A stretch of DNA of 64,000 bases from Rotaria sordida (lineage: Eukaryota > Rotifera > Eurotatoria > Philodinida > Philodinidae), in NCBI GenBank assembly GCA_905250125.1, contig CAJNOL010001278.1, positions 1 through 64,000 on the forward strand, read 5' to 3'. The position numbers were made by a program, and so were the translations under genes. Positions 1-44,790 of the stretch are shown in pieces (the stretch's first letter is position 1; every line of letters starts with the position of its first letter). The notes below the pieces were generated by a model. The model did not search any database, was not told the DNA's origin, and worked only from the letters and a program-made list of their open reading frames with translations.

Positions 1-1566
1 AAGATATGACACCAGATTCAGGTTATTGTGATGATGATGATGATGATGATTTACATATATCATGTATTAAAAATAATGAATTTTATTTAAAAAATCAATC
101 AATTTATTCATTAAATGAATTATATGATGAATTAAATATATCAATTAAAAATTTATCACATATACTTGTACAAGAATTAGCTAATCGAGATGAACTTGAA
201 TATGAAAAAGAAACAAAAAATACATTTATTTCGCTTGTACTCAGTATTCAAGTAAGATAATCCATCATAGATTTTGTTTTATATAGGAAAATTCTTTTTC
301 TTTTTTTTTTTTCTTCGTTTAGAATAAACGTCGACATTATCAAAATGATAAACATGAAAAATGTCGTACAATAGTTGGAAATAACAATTATACGGAACCG
401 GGAACAGTAAATTTCATTTAATTTTTTTCTATATAATCGGAAAATATTAATTTACTATTATCTATAGCAAATACAATTCATATGACTGTGTACGAGACTA
501 GTGCATTTATTAGTACCCACTGATGTCTATTGAGAATTCTTCTTTTCTAGTGAGAGATAAAATACGTTATCTGAATATTTATTATTATAGAAGATGAACT
601 GCTAAACAAACTTTTTCTTTTCTTATTGTCTATACAACTGTCTAGTGTTGTTGTTAATTAGATAAAAGGATAGATAGAATATATAGAGAAAGAAAAGAAA
701 AAAAAAAGAGAGAGAGAAAGAGACCATGTTGATTGGAAAGAATGTTTTAATTATCGAACAATTCTGCCTCATCGGAAATAAAAATAGACAAAAATTAAAT
801 AAGATGATGAAGTTTTATTATCATTGGTTCGAATCTATGAATAGAATATTATTGAGAACACATTTGCATTTAATTATAATATTATCTGTCAATATAGACA
901 TTTGAAATTTGAAAGTCTATATTATTGATTAGAGAAATAAGAAAAAAAAAATAACCTAGTACATTTTGACGACATTAACATATACTAAGAGATGACATGA
1001 ATGAAAACATGCTGAAATATCCATGTTTATTTATTTTTTTTATCTATATGACACAATTATCGATTAACTCTGATAGTAGAATTTTCATATTATCTATATT
1101 ATTAAACGATAACAAGATAGTATCATAATTGAAAGATAAGTCTTTCACGACAACAAATCAATCTTAATTTTGATGAGAAGAAAAACAAAATCTTTGACGA
1201 AAGATTTATACGCTTAATTAAATCAAACAATTAAAAAAACATAGATCAAATATTTTGTTTCCTCAAGGATATTTTTTTTATGATACAATTAAATGTTTTT
1301 ATTTTGTATATAAATATATATATATATATATATTTTTTTTTCTAGTATTTAACAACAATAATACCATTTGATCGTGATCATCCAACATATTTATCAGTTG
1401 AACATTTAGAAAATTTAAATAAAAGTTAGTTGTTATTTTTAATTCTATAAATTATTTGTTTTTTTGTTTATTATACATTCTAGTTCTTCATGCTATTAAT
1501 GAAGATAGTGTTCAAGTAACAGAATTATTAACAAATTATATTCTCAAAGTTCTATGTCCATATTAA
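1..1566 (+). CDS. FEZ1: FEZ/UNC-76 family kinesin adaptor, C-terminal half (5' end outside window)
   Basis: Partial gene; four exons are visible: 1-251, 323-406, 1346-1424 and 1484-1566 (stop TAA 1564-1566), joined in consistent phase (0, 0, 1). The conceptual product has an acidic run of Asp residues, then the FEZ core: LVQELANRDELEYEKETKNT, then YLTTIIPF, and it ends in NEDSVQ...LLTNYILKVLCPY. That pattern is diagnostic of the fasciculation and elongation protein zeta/UNC-76 family. In animals these proteins bind kinesin-1 and carry cargo along axons, and UNC-76 is needed for axon bundling. The second intron is 939 bp and AT-rich; the other two are under 75 bp. The first in-frame Met (position 6) is probably internal, because the frame is open to the window edge. 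The family call is secure; the N-terminal half cannot be judged. Confidence 0.9.
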
Positions 1567-1942
1567 TGCAAAAGAAAAAAGATCTTGTTTTTTTTTTCTA
1601 GTCATATTTAATAATGTTTTTGCTGTGTATGTGTGTTTTTTTGTGCTTTTGTATTTTAAATTTTTCTTTATTTTTGTTGTACGTTTAATTCTAATCAATG
1701 ACATAATTGAGATATGTATTGGCCAGTTTGCATTTAAAATCAAACATTTTGTTTTGATATTTAATCTAGTCGTGTATGTGGTTGGACTGATAAATGTGTC
1801 TTCATTGTATATACATGAATATCTTCACATTATTTGAAGCATATTATTAAATTTGTATCTGTTGTCTGTTCAGCTTTATTTAAGAAAAAAGAAACTCATA
1901 AAAAAATAATAAGAAGAATATTTTAACTTGTAGACAAAAAGA
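1567..1942. other. Short intergenic spacer
   Basis: 376 bp between the FEZ stop and the TMEM223 start, rich in T runs. No convincing reading frame is present. It must hold the FEZ 3' UTR and the promoter of the next gene. No clear TATA box was recognised. Confidence 0.5.
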
Positions 1943-2967
1943 ATGATTCTATTTCGTTCTATTCTTTGTCCAACATGGCGTCGTATTGGATATATTCTAA
2001 CAAAACCTATAATTCGAAATGAAATAACAACAACAACAAAACCATCCGTTTTTTCAAATATTGAAAAATCTCTTTCAAAAAATGTACTTATTTTTGAATA
2101 TAAAGATCGATTATTACCATTATTAGGTGCAATTGGTTTCTTGCAATTTATTGCATTTGATTTTGTTGCTTATTGGAGTTTTTTTTTATTTGGTACAGTT
2201 ACAGCTAAACCAGAACATTTAACATCAAATTCAACAATAATAGAACGAGCAGCAACTATTGTACCAACAAAAAGATTTCGATATACAACAAATATTGTTA
2301 TTGTTATACTTAGTAAGTTTATTAAAATAGAAGTTAATGACGAGTAAAAAATCAATCACGCCTTTTTTATATTACATAGATCAATGGATTGTATGGGAGC
2401 GACTTCCTGAAATAAAATGTTTACCACAGATAGGAACAAGACATTGTTTATTACGATAAGAGTCTGATATGACAGAATACAGTAGCAAATTGGTATAGAC
2501 TCGTATTTGTTAAAGAACTAAGAATTTTGATAGTAGTTATAATTCATTCGAGATTTAAATTTTCGTAATCTGTAAGAACAGTTTCATTTCAATTATTAAT
2601 ATTCAAATCGTATAAGTTGATAATATAAAACCTCAACAAGAAAAATATTTTTGTTATACTTATTGTCATTTTAGGCGGTGCTATATTTGGTGCTTGTATA
2701 ATCTATCCAGCTCGATGTATACGTCGTCTTTATCTACTCAAGGATGGATCGTCTATTGGGGTTGTCACTTATGCATTATGGCCTAGTGCACGAAAATTTA
2801 CTGCACCATTAGAATATATATCTGCACAGACTAGTTTACAAAATTCAGGTGTTTTTCATAAAATCAAGATTCGAAAACGATGGTTTTCACATTTAGTTAA
2901 TAAACGTGAAGGGACATTTTATAATCAATCTATATATGAAACTGTGATTGCTTTAAAACGTTTTTAA
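1943..2967 (+). CDS. TMEM223: TMEM223-like mitochondrial inner-membrane protein
   Basis: Two exons, 1943-2312 and 2675-2967, split in phase 1, give 220 residues. The N-terminus is basic and Arg-rich (TWRRIGY), compatible with a mitochondrial presequence. Two hydrophobic segments follow, at about residues 59-85 (LLPLLGAIGFLQFIAFDFVA) and about 115-137 (spanning the exon junction). The soluble C-terminus carries family-like spacing, with a Lys-Asp-Gly turn, ALWP, PLEYISA and a closing ETVIALKRF. In vertebrates TMEM223 takes part in cytochrome c oxidase (complex IV) assembly through COX2. The intron is 362 bp with a GTAAGT donor and a TTTTAG acceptor. The assignment rests on remembered overall architecture and C-terminal similarity, so it is good but not certain. 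Confidence 0.75.
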
Positions 2968-5750
2968 CATTGTTTTTTTTTTCATGTGTGTTATTTACCC
3001 TAGTCGTTGTTTTTTTTTTATGAAATAAATATATCATGCTTAGGAAATTCCCTTGAATTCTATTGTGAATTCATTCGATAAACTTCATCAAGATATCCAA
3101 TTAATAAATAAACATATATTAATTTATATGATAAGATATGAAAGAAAATATATTATTACAACGATCAAAATAAAGTCCATAGTCCGAACATTAAATTGAC
3201 AAAAATACAAAAAAAAGAAATAACCTTGTCTATATTATCTGATCTTCATTGGATGTCAATCTATCATTAATAAGGAAAAACTATCTTTTTTGTCAGATTA
3301 TCATTATAGTTTTTATCAACGAATTGATTTAACTATCATTATAACTACAATAAATCATAAGTTCTTCTATTTGTATATGCTTCATTATTTCAATGATTCA
3401 TTCTCATATCTATCATTTTTTTGTTAATTTGTTATATTATTTGATAGTTAACAATGAAAGAAAAAGCATTTCGATTATTATGAAAAATAATATAATATAT
3501 TTCATTTTATTTTGTATGTTTCATTTTTCAAATTCATAATATAATTATACATCATTGAGACTAGGTAATCCCTTATAAACATAATTCGATGACATATATA
3601 TTTGTTTTTGTTGTTGTTTTTAGAGCAACATTCTCATGTTTAGAATGATAGATTATCTAATAAGTACAGCTATCATTTGTACGTAGAATTTATTTAGTCT
3701 GTCAACGACAACATCCCACAAAGAAAAAAAAAAACTCAAAGATTAACTCAATAAGGTTAACGTATGATGACATCCGTGTTTTTTGGCATATAGAAAAAAA
3801 CCTCATAGAATAAAAAAAAAGACATTAAAAAAAAATTGGTATATCTGTCTCATAAGTATAGAAGAAGAAGAAGAAGAATAAGTAAAGAAAAAAGAAAGGA
3901 GGAAAACATAAGTCAATATATATTTGTTTTGTTTTTGATTATTGATATTGAGATGTTGTATACGTATACTAACGATCGTGATCTTTACTCGTGTTTCTCT
4001 TTTTTTTTCTCTTCTTTCTCGATAGATTGACATGTAAACTGGCCTTTTTCTGCTTCTTTGAGAAAATCTTCTTTTGTTCGTCATCATCATTGTCTCAGTT
4101 GCACTTTTAGTCAACATAAATAGTATCAAAAGAAATCATCACGTATGAAGTTGATGTTTGTTATTTTCTAGTTTTTTTTTTTTTGGCGTTTCTATTCTGT
4201 CTAAAAACGACATTTTCCATCTATTGATGTTATTGTCATATTGTCTTTATCGTCCTATGGATGAAGACAACGGCCGTGTACAACCATCTTTTTTTGCTTA
4301 TACTACTATGATTATCCGCATCAGTCGCAGACGCCTACATTTGTGGAATACGTGTGGCAAGAAAACACTCAGTATAGGATGTGTACATTTGTATATGTTG
4401 TTCTTATTGAGAAAAGCTTATATCTTGGTTTTTCTTGTCTAGAAAAAAAAAATAAATAGGAATTCCATTGTTCTAATAAGATGTTTTTTGCATCAGTCCA
4501 ACGACCTTTTTCAACAAGGTTTGTTAATTATCTCTGTCTCTCTCTCTTGTTATATATATATATATATATATATACATAGATAGATAGATAGATATATGTA
4601 TACTGCTAAAATGAATTGGATAAAGATTGAGATCGGCATGTAAGTGACGATTTAGATTAATAGAAAAACATAAGAAGAACTTATTCTTTGTTTTTTTCAA
4701 ATTAGTTTATTATAATTGATAGACAAGTATATTGATAATGGTCATCATCATATCAATTAAAGAGTTTTCTTAGTTCTGCTTTTGTATGTCCAGGGACGAT
4801 TAGCATTCTTTCTTTTCTATCGTCATTGTAGTTGTCGATCATATTGGACGGTTTATCTCAATGTATTTACTTATCTTTTTTAGCTCGTTTTCTGTCCATA
4901 TAGAATGATTGCAATATGCTTTCATGTCTTCTGTCTCTCATTTTCTTGTTGTTAGCAATAGACGTGATGCTGAGTTAGCTCCTCTTTTTTTTTTTTTCTT
5001 CTCCTGTACATTGCTATATCTCTTAGTTGGTGCTGTTGTTGTTTTTGTTGTTGTTGTTATCTTGTCAATTGTCCTTTTATAGTTGTTCTCTTTAGTTTTT
5101 TTAGAAGAGAGAACCTTTCATTTCTATCTTCTTCTTGTTCCTTTTTTCGCCACCCTACCGATAGTAACATCCATACATTTTAGTTGTCTACTGCTGTCTT
5201 ACAATTATCCATCAATAGACAATATTTTGTTGTTCTTATTCTAGAAGAGTAATAGAGAGAAGAAGAAGAAGAAGAAGAAGGAGAAGAAGGGAACATGCCA
5301 GAATGTGCAACAGATATCTTGTAAAGAAGAAAAAGAAAACCGATAGAAGAAAATTTTTGTCATAATGTCTCGCTCTTTGATTGTACCAACAGAGAATATC
5401 GTTCTTCTTTTCTTCTTCTTCTTTTTCTATGTACGATAGGAAATATTAGATGATCAACACCGATTTGTGCGAATACAGGAAAGGACATATTTTTCTAACA
5501 CACAATAGTACATGGTTTTCTTTGCCTTGTTCTTCTTTTTTTCTTCTTCTTCTTCTTCTCTGTTATGTCTTTTAGCTTGTCGTCGACCATCTATAATCTT
5601 TTTTATGATTAGTTCTTTGATACTTTTTTCTACATATAGACATAAATATAACTGCAAATGGATGGATAATATCGTGTCTCTTTATTTTTTATTGTTAAGA
5701 TAGATAAATAGCTAGTAAATCGATCGATTGACGAGAGAAAAAAAAACGTC
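2968..5750. other. Noncoding region upstream of twitchin (promoter/5' UTR)
   Basis: About 2.8 kb with no supportable reading frame. It is dominated by A/T homopolymers and polypurine/polypyrimidine strings such as AAG/CTT triplet runs near 3860-3880, 5260-5290, 5405-5425 and 5535-5560, a TA microsatellite at 4550-4575 and GATA repeats at 4578-4593. It must hold the TMEM223 3' end and the twitchin promoter and 5' UTR, possibly with noncoding leader exons that cannot be recognised here. Confidence 0.5.
3024..3029 (+). promoter_or_regulatory. Poly(A) signal of the TMEM223-like gene
   Basis: AATAAA lies 57 bp after the stop codon, downstream of a T-rich stretch. Confidence 0.6.
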
Positions 5751-37685
<31,935 letters not shown>

Positions 37686-37696
37686 AAATTAGACAA

Positions 37697-37702
37697 AATA
37701 AA
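37697..37702 (+). promoter_or_regulatory. Poly(A) signal of twitchin
   Basis: AATAAA 12 bp after the TGA stop. A second AATAAATAAA lies near 38004. Either could end the transcript before the convergent galactosyltransferase gene. Confidence 0.6.
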
Positions 37703-38189
37703 ACAATAGAAATTTTTATTTTCATAACAACAATATATACAATGAGCATGATTGTTTATTAATTTTCTTCTATTTGTATTTTTTTTTTGAATACCTTTGC
37801 CGCTCAACCTATGTTCTTGATTTATTAATTTGTCCGTGTTTTTCTCCTATTTAGCAAATTTTATGCCTGACCTTCCTTTGCTCTTTCTCTTTATTTACAA
37901 AGAAAAAAAAAAGAAAAAAACGTGTTCTTTGATGTGTGCGTGTGTAAATTGTTGAAGCCTTATTACCACGATAACAACAAATACAATGAATATTAGTCTA
38001 GTCGAATAAATAAAGTATTAGACTAACCTTGAAATTATTTGATTAAATAATTTTTGTCTTTTTCTTCTCTTTCTATTATTATTATTATTTTTTTTTCTTT
38101 TTTTCTTCATTATAATAAAAACAAAAAGGAGAATAATTTAACAAAAAAAACAAAACTATTTAAAATAACAATTAAATATAAACATAGCA

Positions 38190-41100
38190 CTAAAGAGATT
38201 TTTTTACAGATTGCCAATAACGATTAAATGTACTAAAAACATCACTAGTATCTCCATGATGTAAACCAGCAGCGCAAGCAAATGATTTTGGATTTTCAAA
38301 GAAATTTTCACAACTACCTTGATAACGAATTGTATAATCGGACATTGGTTGACGTCGTAGAGATAAATAATCTGGTAGAATGCCTCTAAAACAAAAAAGA
38401 AAAAGCTATTCATTTATTTTGCTCGAGAATTCATATCATAAAAAATCTTACGTTAAATAAACATCGGAAATTCTAAATGGTCTATTTGGATCTTGATAAG
38501 ATGCATAGATTAGAGCATCGCGTGCTTTTTTCGGTATTAAATAACCAAAACCCGATAAAAAATCCGGATAATGTGTACATGGAAATTCATCCGTAGTAAC
38601 AACATAACGAGCTCCAACATGATCATTTGATTGACGAAAAACTCCTGGATGATAATGTTTATAACCATATATATCCATATCCGATATACGAAATGAATTA
38701 TTTACATTTTGTTCAAGTAATGGTGAAATAAATTTTAAAAGTAAAATTAAATTAATAAATATATCATCATCAGTTTTAAATAAAAATTTTGCTCGACGAC
38801 AATAACGAAATGACCATTCAAATATAGATAAAACACGATATGTAACTAATGTATATTGTGGTGGTAATTCAACTTGTATTATATCATGAAATAGATTATT
38901 TTCAAGACGTATATTTGAACTTAATTTTTCATCGAAATCAATAAGAAAAAATAATTTTATATTTATTAATGAATAATTACCAAGATTTTCACCTGATCCC
39001 CATGTTCGACGAATAGCATCACGAGTTTTATAATTATCTGATTTCGATATAATTATTATAAGTAAATCAATAGATTCATTTAAACATGCATCAGAATTAT
39101 CTATTGAAAATGAATGAAGAGTCATACGTGGATTACGACGAGATAAAAAAATATGTGATTGATCGATTTGTGAAGGTATTGTTGTAGATAATGATCTAAA
39201 TCAATTAATCTTATAACATAAATATTTCAAACATTTTAAATTCTAGAAAATTCAAAATAGATCATCAATTAAAAGAACTTCTTGATGACTGCGAAAGGTT
39301 TCTATTTTTGTTTATTTAAATCTTTGAGAAATAACAGAAAATTAATTTTTCTAGAAAAGCTTTAGAATTGAATAGTAAAGCTATTAACAAAATATTTATT
39401 TTAATCGGATGAAACCTACAAGACTTTTGAGTAAAAATACTGAGACTACAATTTATTCTGTTATATCTATTATAATAGTCCTATGATGTTATAAGCAATG
39501 AGAAATTCGAGATTTATCTTCGTATATAAATAAATAAAAATTGTTGTAGATATTTCGATTACAAAATGTATATTATCAATAATGACATGTCAACATAACA
39601 ATATATCGTTTATTTTATTTATAGAACTAATACAAAGTCTATTCATATTTCTACAACAAATTACTACCAATAATTTACTAAATTACTATCATACTTAGAG
39701 TTCTTTTCTATTAATGTTTATTTGAAACTTGCAAAAATTGTATTGCATTCCCTCAGAATACAAAGCTATGACCTTTTATTATGCCTTAATGAAAATTTTC
39801 TTGTCGCCGGTCTTCTATTCTGGAGAAGGAGATTAATAAAATCAATTGCGTCTGGATACACGTACATGATGTTATGAAATTTGAAACTAACATCTAATAA
39901 TATATTTGTCTGTGAAAGAAAATAGTCTAAAGTAAAACATCAACCCCACTCTGATTTTTATTTAATAATACTCGTATAAATTGGATGATATTTATGCAGG
40001 ATGGATAAATATTTTTTTTTTCAGGTCGATATGGCTCAAATTGTAAGAGACATGAAAATGAAATTGATATCAAATGACAGCCTGTAGGATTTATTATTTT
40101 TGACCGTTTGTTAGATTAGAATAGGCTATAGAATTATGAAAGATTTTGAAAGTTTAAGACGTATTATTAGATACTTCCATAGGTAGTGTAACAATAAAAC
40201 AAATGAGGTTGTCGGAATATTTTTTTTTTGTTGTTGATTGAACGCCGTAAATTGTTCTTCGCTGATCATTTTGATTCAAAAAAATTTTTTTTTTAATTTG
40301 ATCAATAAATAACGATGCTAACGTTAACATACTAAAAATCTTAAAAACTTTCCGTAAATCTATAGCTGATTCTCATCTTATGAATGGTCAAGTATACTCC
40401 TAAATCCCGGTTTTGATGAGCTTTTATTTAGTATATTTATGAGGAAAAATATTTTTTCATCTACGCTATATTATCAGAATAACTCTACTTTGAATTTTCG
40501 ATATTTCTTTAAAATTGTTTTCATAGATAAATACTTCTTTAAAACAAAAAATATTAAAATCATATTTTGTAACATTAAAAGATCAAGGCATTTGAACTTA
40601 AAGAATAATTTTTAATAATTCTTCCACTTTTCGATCTATTCTATTGTGAAATCAAGCGTAAATTGTCTGTCTATGTTCTATCATTCTTTTTTTTTTTGTT
40701 CTTTCAATATGTACTTTGGAAATCAATGACAATCAAAAGGTTCATTTGTCAGCGATTCATATTGTGGAAAATCAATTCTAGTCTTGTTTTTCTTAAAGCA
40801 GTAAGAAAAACTCATTACTTTTCAAGATTAATCGATTACTAATATAATTGATTATGACATATCAATTTTAAATACTTCATAGTATTTTACTGATCTTCTT
40901 ATACTTGAGTAGTAATTTTAGAGTTTTGAAATATGAAAAATCATGAAAAAATTAGAGTTTTATTAGAATTGATTAACAGATTGAAAAAGTTTATCAAATA
41001 ATACTCGATTGAAATGTGATATTTCCACATTTTGTTTTTTTACATAGTCAATAAAGCGATAAATCAATATTCTTTCTAATTCTATAAGCATAATTTATAT

Positions 41101-42720
41101 TATAATCAAATGAAAAAATTCGCTGAAATATCATAAATGAGGATGAGAAATCATTTCTATATAATTTTCTCTCAGTCGAATTTTATAGAATAATATCTTC
41201 TCTTTTCAAAATTTTTCTTTATTCAACTAATAAAGTAAATATTTATTTTCAGTTTACACAACATAAATCTACTTTGGTTAAATAACACGATCAGAAACCA
41301 GATCAATGTTTTACGACCGATTTTAATGCGAATATGATATATATATATATATGATTATATACTACGCAAATACAATGTTCCTACTGTCGTACCATAATTC
41401 ATCATAAGACAAAATTACGGCCAAAAATACAAACAGTCATAACTATCGTTTCGGATATCATATATATATATATATATATCAAATATTTGATCGAATAAAT
41501 CAAATGATAATATTTGTTTAATGCTATTCTTCTATAATATATAAATACATAGAGTTAAATGTAGGGATGCAATAATACCAAAAACGATATTGTTACATCT
41601 CTAATTATATGTAAGAAATGATTGAGAAGTTAAAATAATAGGGAAGAGTATCAAAGAAAAATAATAACTATGAAGAATTTAGTCTTTTCTTTAGAGTAAA
41701 ATAAAAACTATCAGAATGATGTTATTCTATTCTCTTAAACAATTAAAGATGACTTTTAATAATATAATATAAATTTGAATGACAAAAAAAAATTTAATGA
41801 TATATGAATGTTTTTTTTTCTATTGTTGATTTAAAATAGTTAATAAAATACTTATTTTCTGTTGGATTTATCGGTAATAATGTGTTTTCATTCTATGAAA
41901 ACTAATCGAATGTCTAAAACGATTTAGAAATTCTTAATCAGTGATAAATTTTTTATGACATAAATATAAAAATCTGATCTCTTTTTGATCAGTTCTTACT
42001 ATTAAAAAAAACAACAAGAAAAAAAAATAGTTGTTAGCGCAATCCCGTCAGGATTAAAAAATGTGTGAAATACGATATAACTGCTCTTGCTAATGACAGA
42101 AAGATTGTTCTATTCTATATATTTTGGAATACATTTACTCATCATATTTCTACTTTGCCTTTCATAAATGTAATAAGAAACTAGTTCACATATTACAACA
42201 AGACATTCTTGATGAATAAATTTGTGATTCAAAGGGTTTCAAATTTTCATTCTTATACTTTAACATTTCTTTTAGATCATGTTTTATAAAAAAAAAAAAT
42301 TATTTTTCCTCTATACCTAATCGTAGTAATATTATCATTGATTTGTTTATCAATGGTATAATTGTATTTAATTGTGGTTTCAGGTTGATCTATTTTTCTT
42401 GTACATCGTAAACCTAATGAAAATTCTTTTTGAACAAAATTATAAAAAATTTTTAAATCATCATGATCATATTCATTTTTGAGTACATTTCGAATAAAGT
42501 CAATAGCTTTAGTGGTTTTTATTGGATATTGTTTTTGTTTAATATTAATATGAACATGTTGTGAATTTATTGGAATATTTTCTATTTGTTGAGATTGATT
42601 GTGGTCATATATATAATAAATATAAGCAATAGTAGAATTAAATAATAAAAGCATTAAAAAACATCGTTTTCGACTTAAGCAAAAAGAATAATTGTAACTT
42701 GTATTAAGATTGAAAGCCAT
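38190..42720 (-). CDS. GT31 beta-1,3-galactosyltransferase-like Golgi enzyme
   Basis: Three exons on the minus strand: 42317-42720, 38452-39195 and 38190-38385. They join in phase (2, 2) and give 447 residues. Exon 1 encodes a type II anchor: a short basic cytosolic tail, then FLMLLLFNSTIAYIYYIY, then a stem. The luminal domain shows the GT31 signature order: KTRDAIRRTWG, FKTDDDIFIN (the DxD metal/UDP site), YPDFLSGFGYLIP and a final Cys-containing C-terminus. The usual acidic EDVY motif reads SDVYLTG, so a normally conserved Glu is Ser; this could alter activity. The donor sugar and acceptor cannot be read from sequence: beta-1,3-galactosyl- or N-acetylglucosaminyltransferase are both possible. 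The first intron is 3.1 kb, far longer than most here. It is convergent with twitchin. Confidence 0.88.
39196..42316. other. Large first intron of the galactosyltransferase gene
   Basis: About 3.1 kb, AT-rich, with (TA)n runs near 41338-41352 and 41460-41480. No reading frame with family features on either strand. The donor and acceptor (GTATAG, TTTAG) read on the minus strand and the codon split AG|A support splicing across it. Confidence 0.7.
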
Positions 42721-44480
42721 AAAATCTTAAGAAATAAGAAAAAAAATTCTACTAATTCCATGATGAATCATCTAAAGTGAGAAAAAAGAAATGTGCTGAA
42801 AATGAATAACAATAACTATAATAAATACTTATCTTTTCTTTTATCCCATCTTCTGCTATGCTCTCTTACTTTTTCCTTTTTTTTTTTAATAAGGAATGTT
42901 GAAAGAAGAAAAAAAAAAAGAAGAAGAAGTCATGTTATTTTTCTCGTTTCTGTTCGTCTAGAAAAACACCATATATTTGCGAATGAGAAAATTGTTATGT
43001 TAATTTTGCCTTCACATTGTTTAAACAACTAACAAACTGAACATAGAGAACAAACAAAGATATAAGAACGAATGTGTAATTTGAACCAAAAAAAAAAAAT
43101 AGTAAACGCGAAAGGGCTGACGAAGAAAAAGAGATAAGACTATGACTTTTAGAAAGAATCGTCTAATGCATATATATATATATTTATTTAATGAAACGTT
43201 GAAGATACCAACGATTTACAATAGTCAAGATGGCGTACTCATATATATATTTTTTTCCCTAAAAAACAAATGTCATTATCAAAGTATATATTGAGAATGG
43301 TGACATGTCTCTTGTTTTTTTATTCTGACTATTTTTTCTTACCCCTTTTCATTATAAATCAAAAGAAATAAAATTACTTACGCGGCCTTCGAAGAATAGC
43401 TATCGAGAACAATTGCAAATAATACCATATAATCAATTGAAATTACTTTTTTTATTCCTCAAAGCAATAAATGTATAACATTTACTAGTATTCACAGCAG
43501 AATTTGACTATAAAAATTGGTAAAACTTAAACAACTGTCGCCCTATTAACACAATAAATGATTGAATTAGTATGCATTAGCTGAGGTTTTTTTTTTCTAC
43601 TGCTTACACTACACGACATATCTATGAGAAGTATCATTTACAATGAAGACTATAGGTTCAAAAGGAAGTAAGCGAGTTACACAAATAAAGCCAAGAGAAT
43701 ATCTAAATCATATATAAACAAGCGTAGACTAAAAAAAATATTAATGAAGAAAACCAAAGAAAGAGAAGAAATAGGAAAAAAAAGTAACACGAACTTTGAT
43801 TGCTTTGTCATTCTGTTTTATTCATAAAAAAAAAATAATAAGAATAATCGAGGTATTACGGCTATTTTGTATACATAAATGCATTTGAAGAGAAAAAAAG
43901 AAAGCGTCAATACAACCTCATTAGAATTGCAACATGAAACTCACAAGTGTTCTTTAGTTTCATTAAATTAATGTGAAATACGTAATTGAAAAACCCCTAA
44001 TAGACTATAGTTATTGACTAGGGATGATCGATAATTGAAGAACTTATCTGCCTCATTTATTTTTACATTCTAATTAAATTGTTTTTTTTTCTTTTATGTA
44101 TTCTGTTTTTTTTTAGTTTAACAATATTATTATTCTAACCATTGATGTAACTGGTAAATAAGCGTGTTATATACATTCATTATATATACAGTAGGTCTCA
44201 ATGTGCCATTATATACTTCGATAAGTTTAGAAATATTGATATTTAATTATTTATCAATGATTATATAACTTTTTTTTTGTATATGCACACTTAGAAACTA
44301 CATTATTTACTTAAGTTTAGCCAAAAATTTTGACAACCTTGCTGACAATTTTATAAAACTATTAACGTTTAAGAGCCTCTTGTATGAATAAATAATAGAA
44401 TGTTTCGTTTAGAATAATATGCATAATAAATCTATCATGTATTTAGTTCTAATCGAGGTTGCACGTTTGTTCCCATTACC
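42721..44480. other. Noncoding region upstream of the galactosyltransferase
   Basis: No supportable gene. Contains A-rich and purine tracts. It must hold the galactosyltransferase promoter. A frame at 42793-43032 lacks homology features and is not called. Confidence 0.5.
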
Positions 44481-44489
44481 GTCCGTATA

Positions 44490-44790
44490 CTGTGATATTC
44501 ATAAGAGTCGGCGGTAGTAGTTGCGACTTTCGATTTCAGTTATAAACGATTGCAGAGAACATTTTTTACCTAAATTCAAATTAACCGAGAAGAAAATGGT
44601 TTCAGAAAATATATTTTACTAATAAAAATTTTTGCAGCGACCTCTACAATAAAAGTTTATCTCGTAGTTGGGATTGATTTGGTCTCTGTGACTAGTAAAG
44701 ACGATTCAGACACATCAACAGTATGAAAGTTTATCGAAAATGACTCAATTCTGTCAATTTTAACAGACTTCAAGAACATTCATGTATTTT
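44490..44790 (-). repeat. Dispersed repeat, copy 2 (inverted relative to 34395-34650)
   Basis: Reverse complement matches the twitchin-intron copy over about 270 bp (e.g. GTTGCGACTTTCGATTTCAG, AACGATTGCAGAGAA, AACCGAGAAGAAAATGG, ATATTTTACTAATAAAAATT, GAATTGAGTC region). No coding capacity. Confidence 0.75.

Noticed and set aside
4158-4442. 94-codon frame upstream of twitchin
   Set aside because: No domain and no conserved motif in low-complexity DNA. A noncoding leader is more likely.
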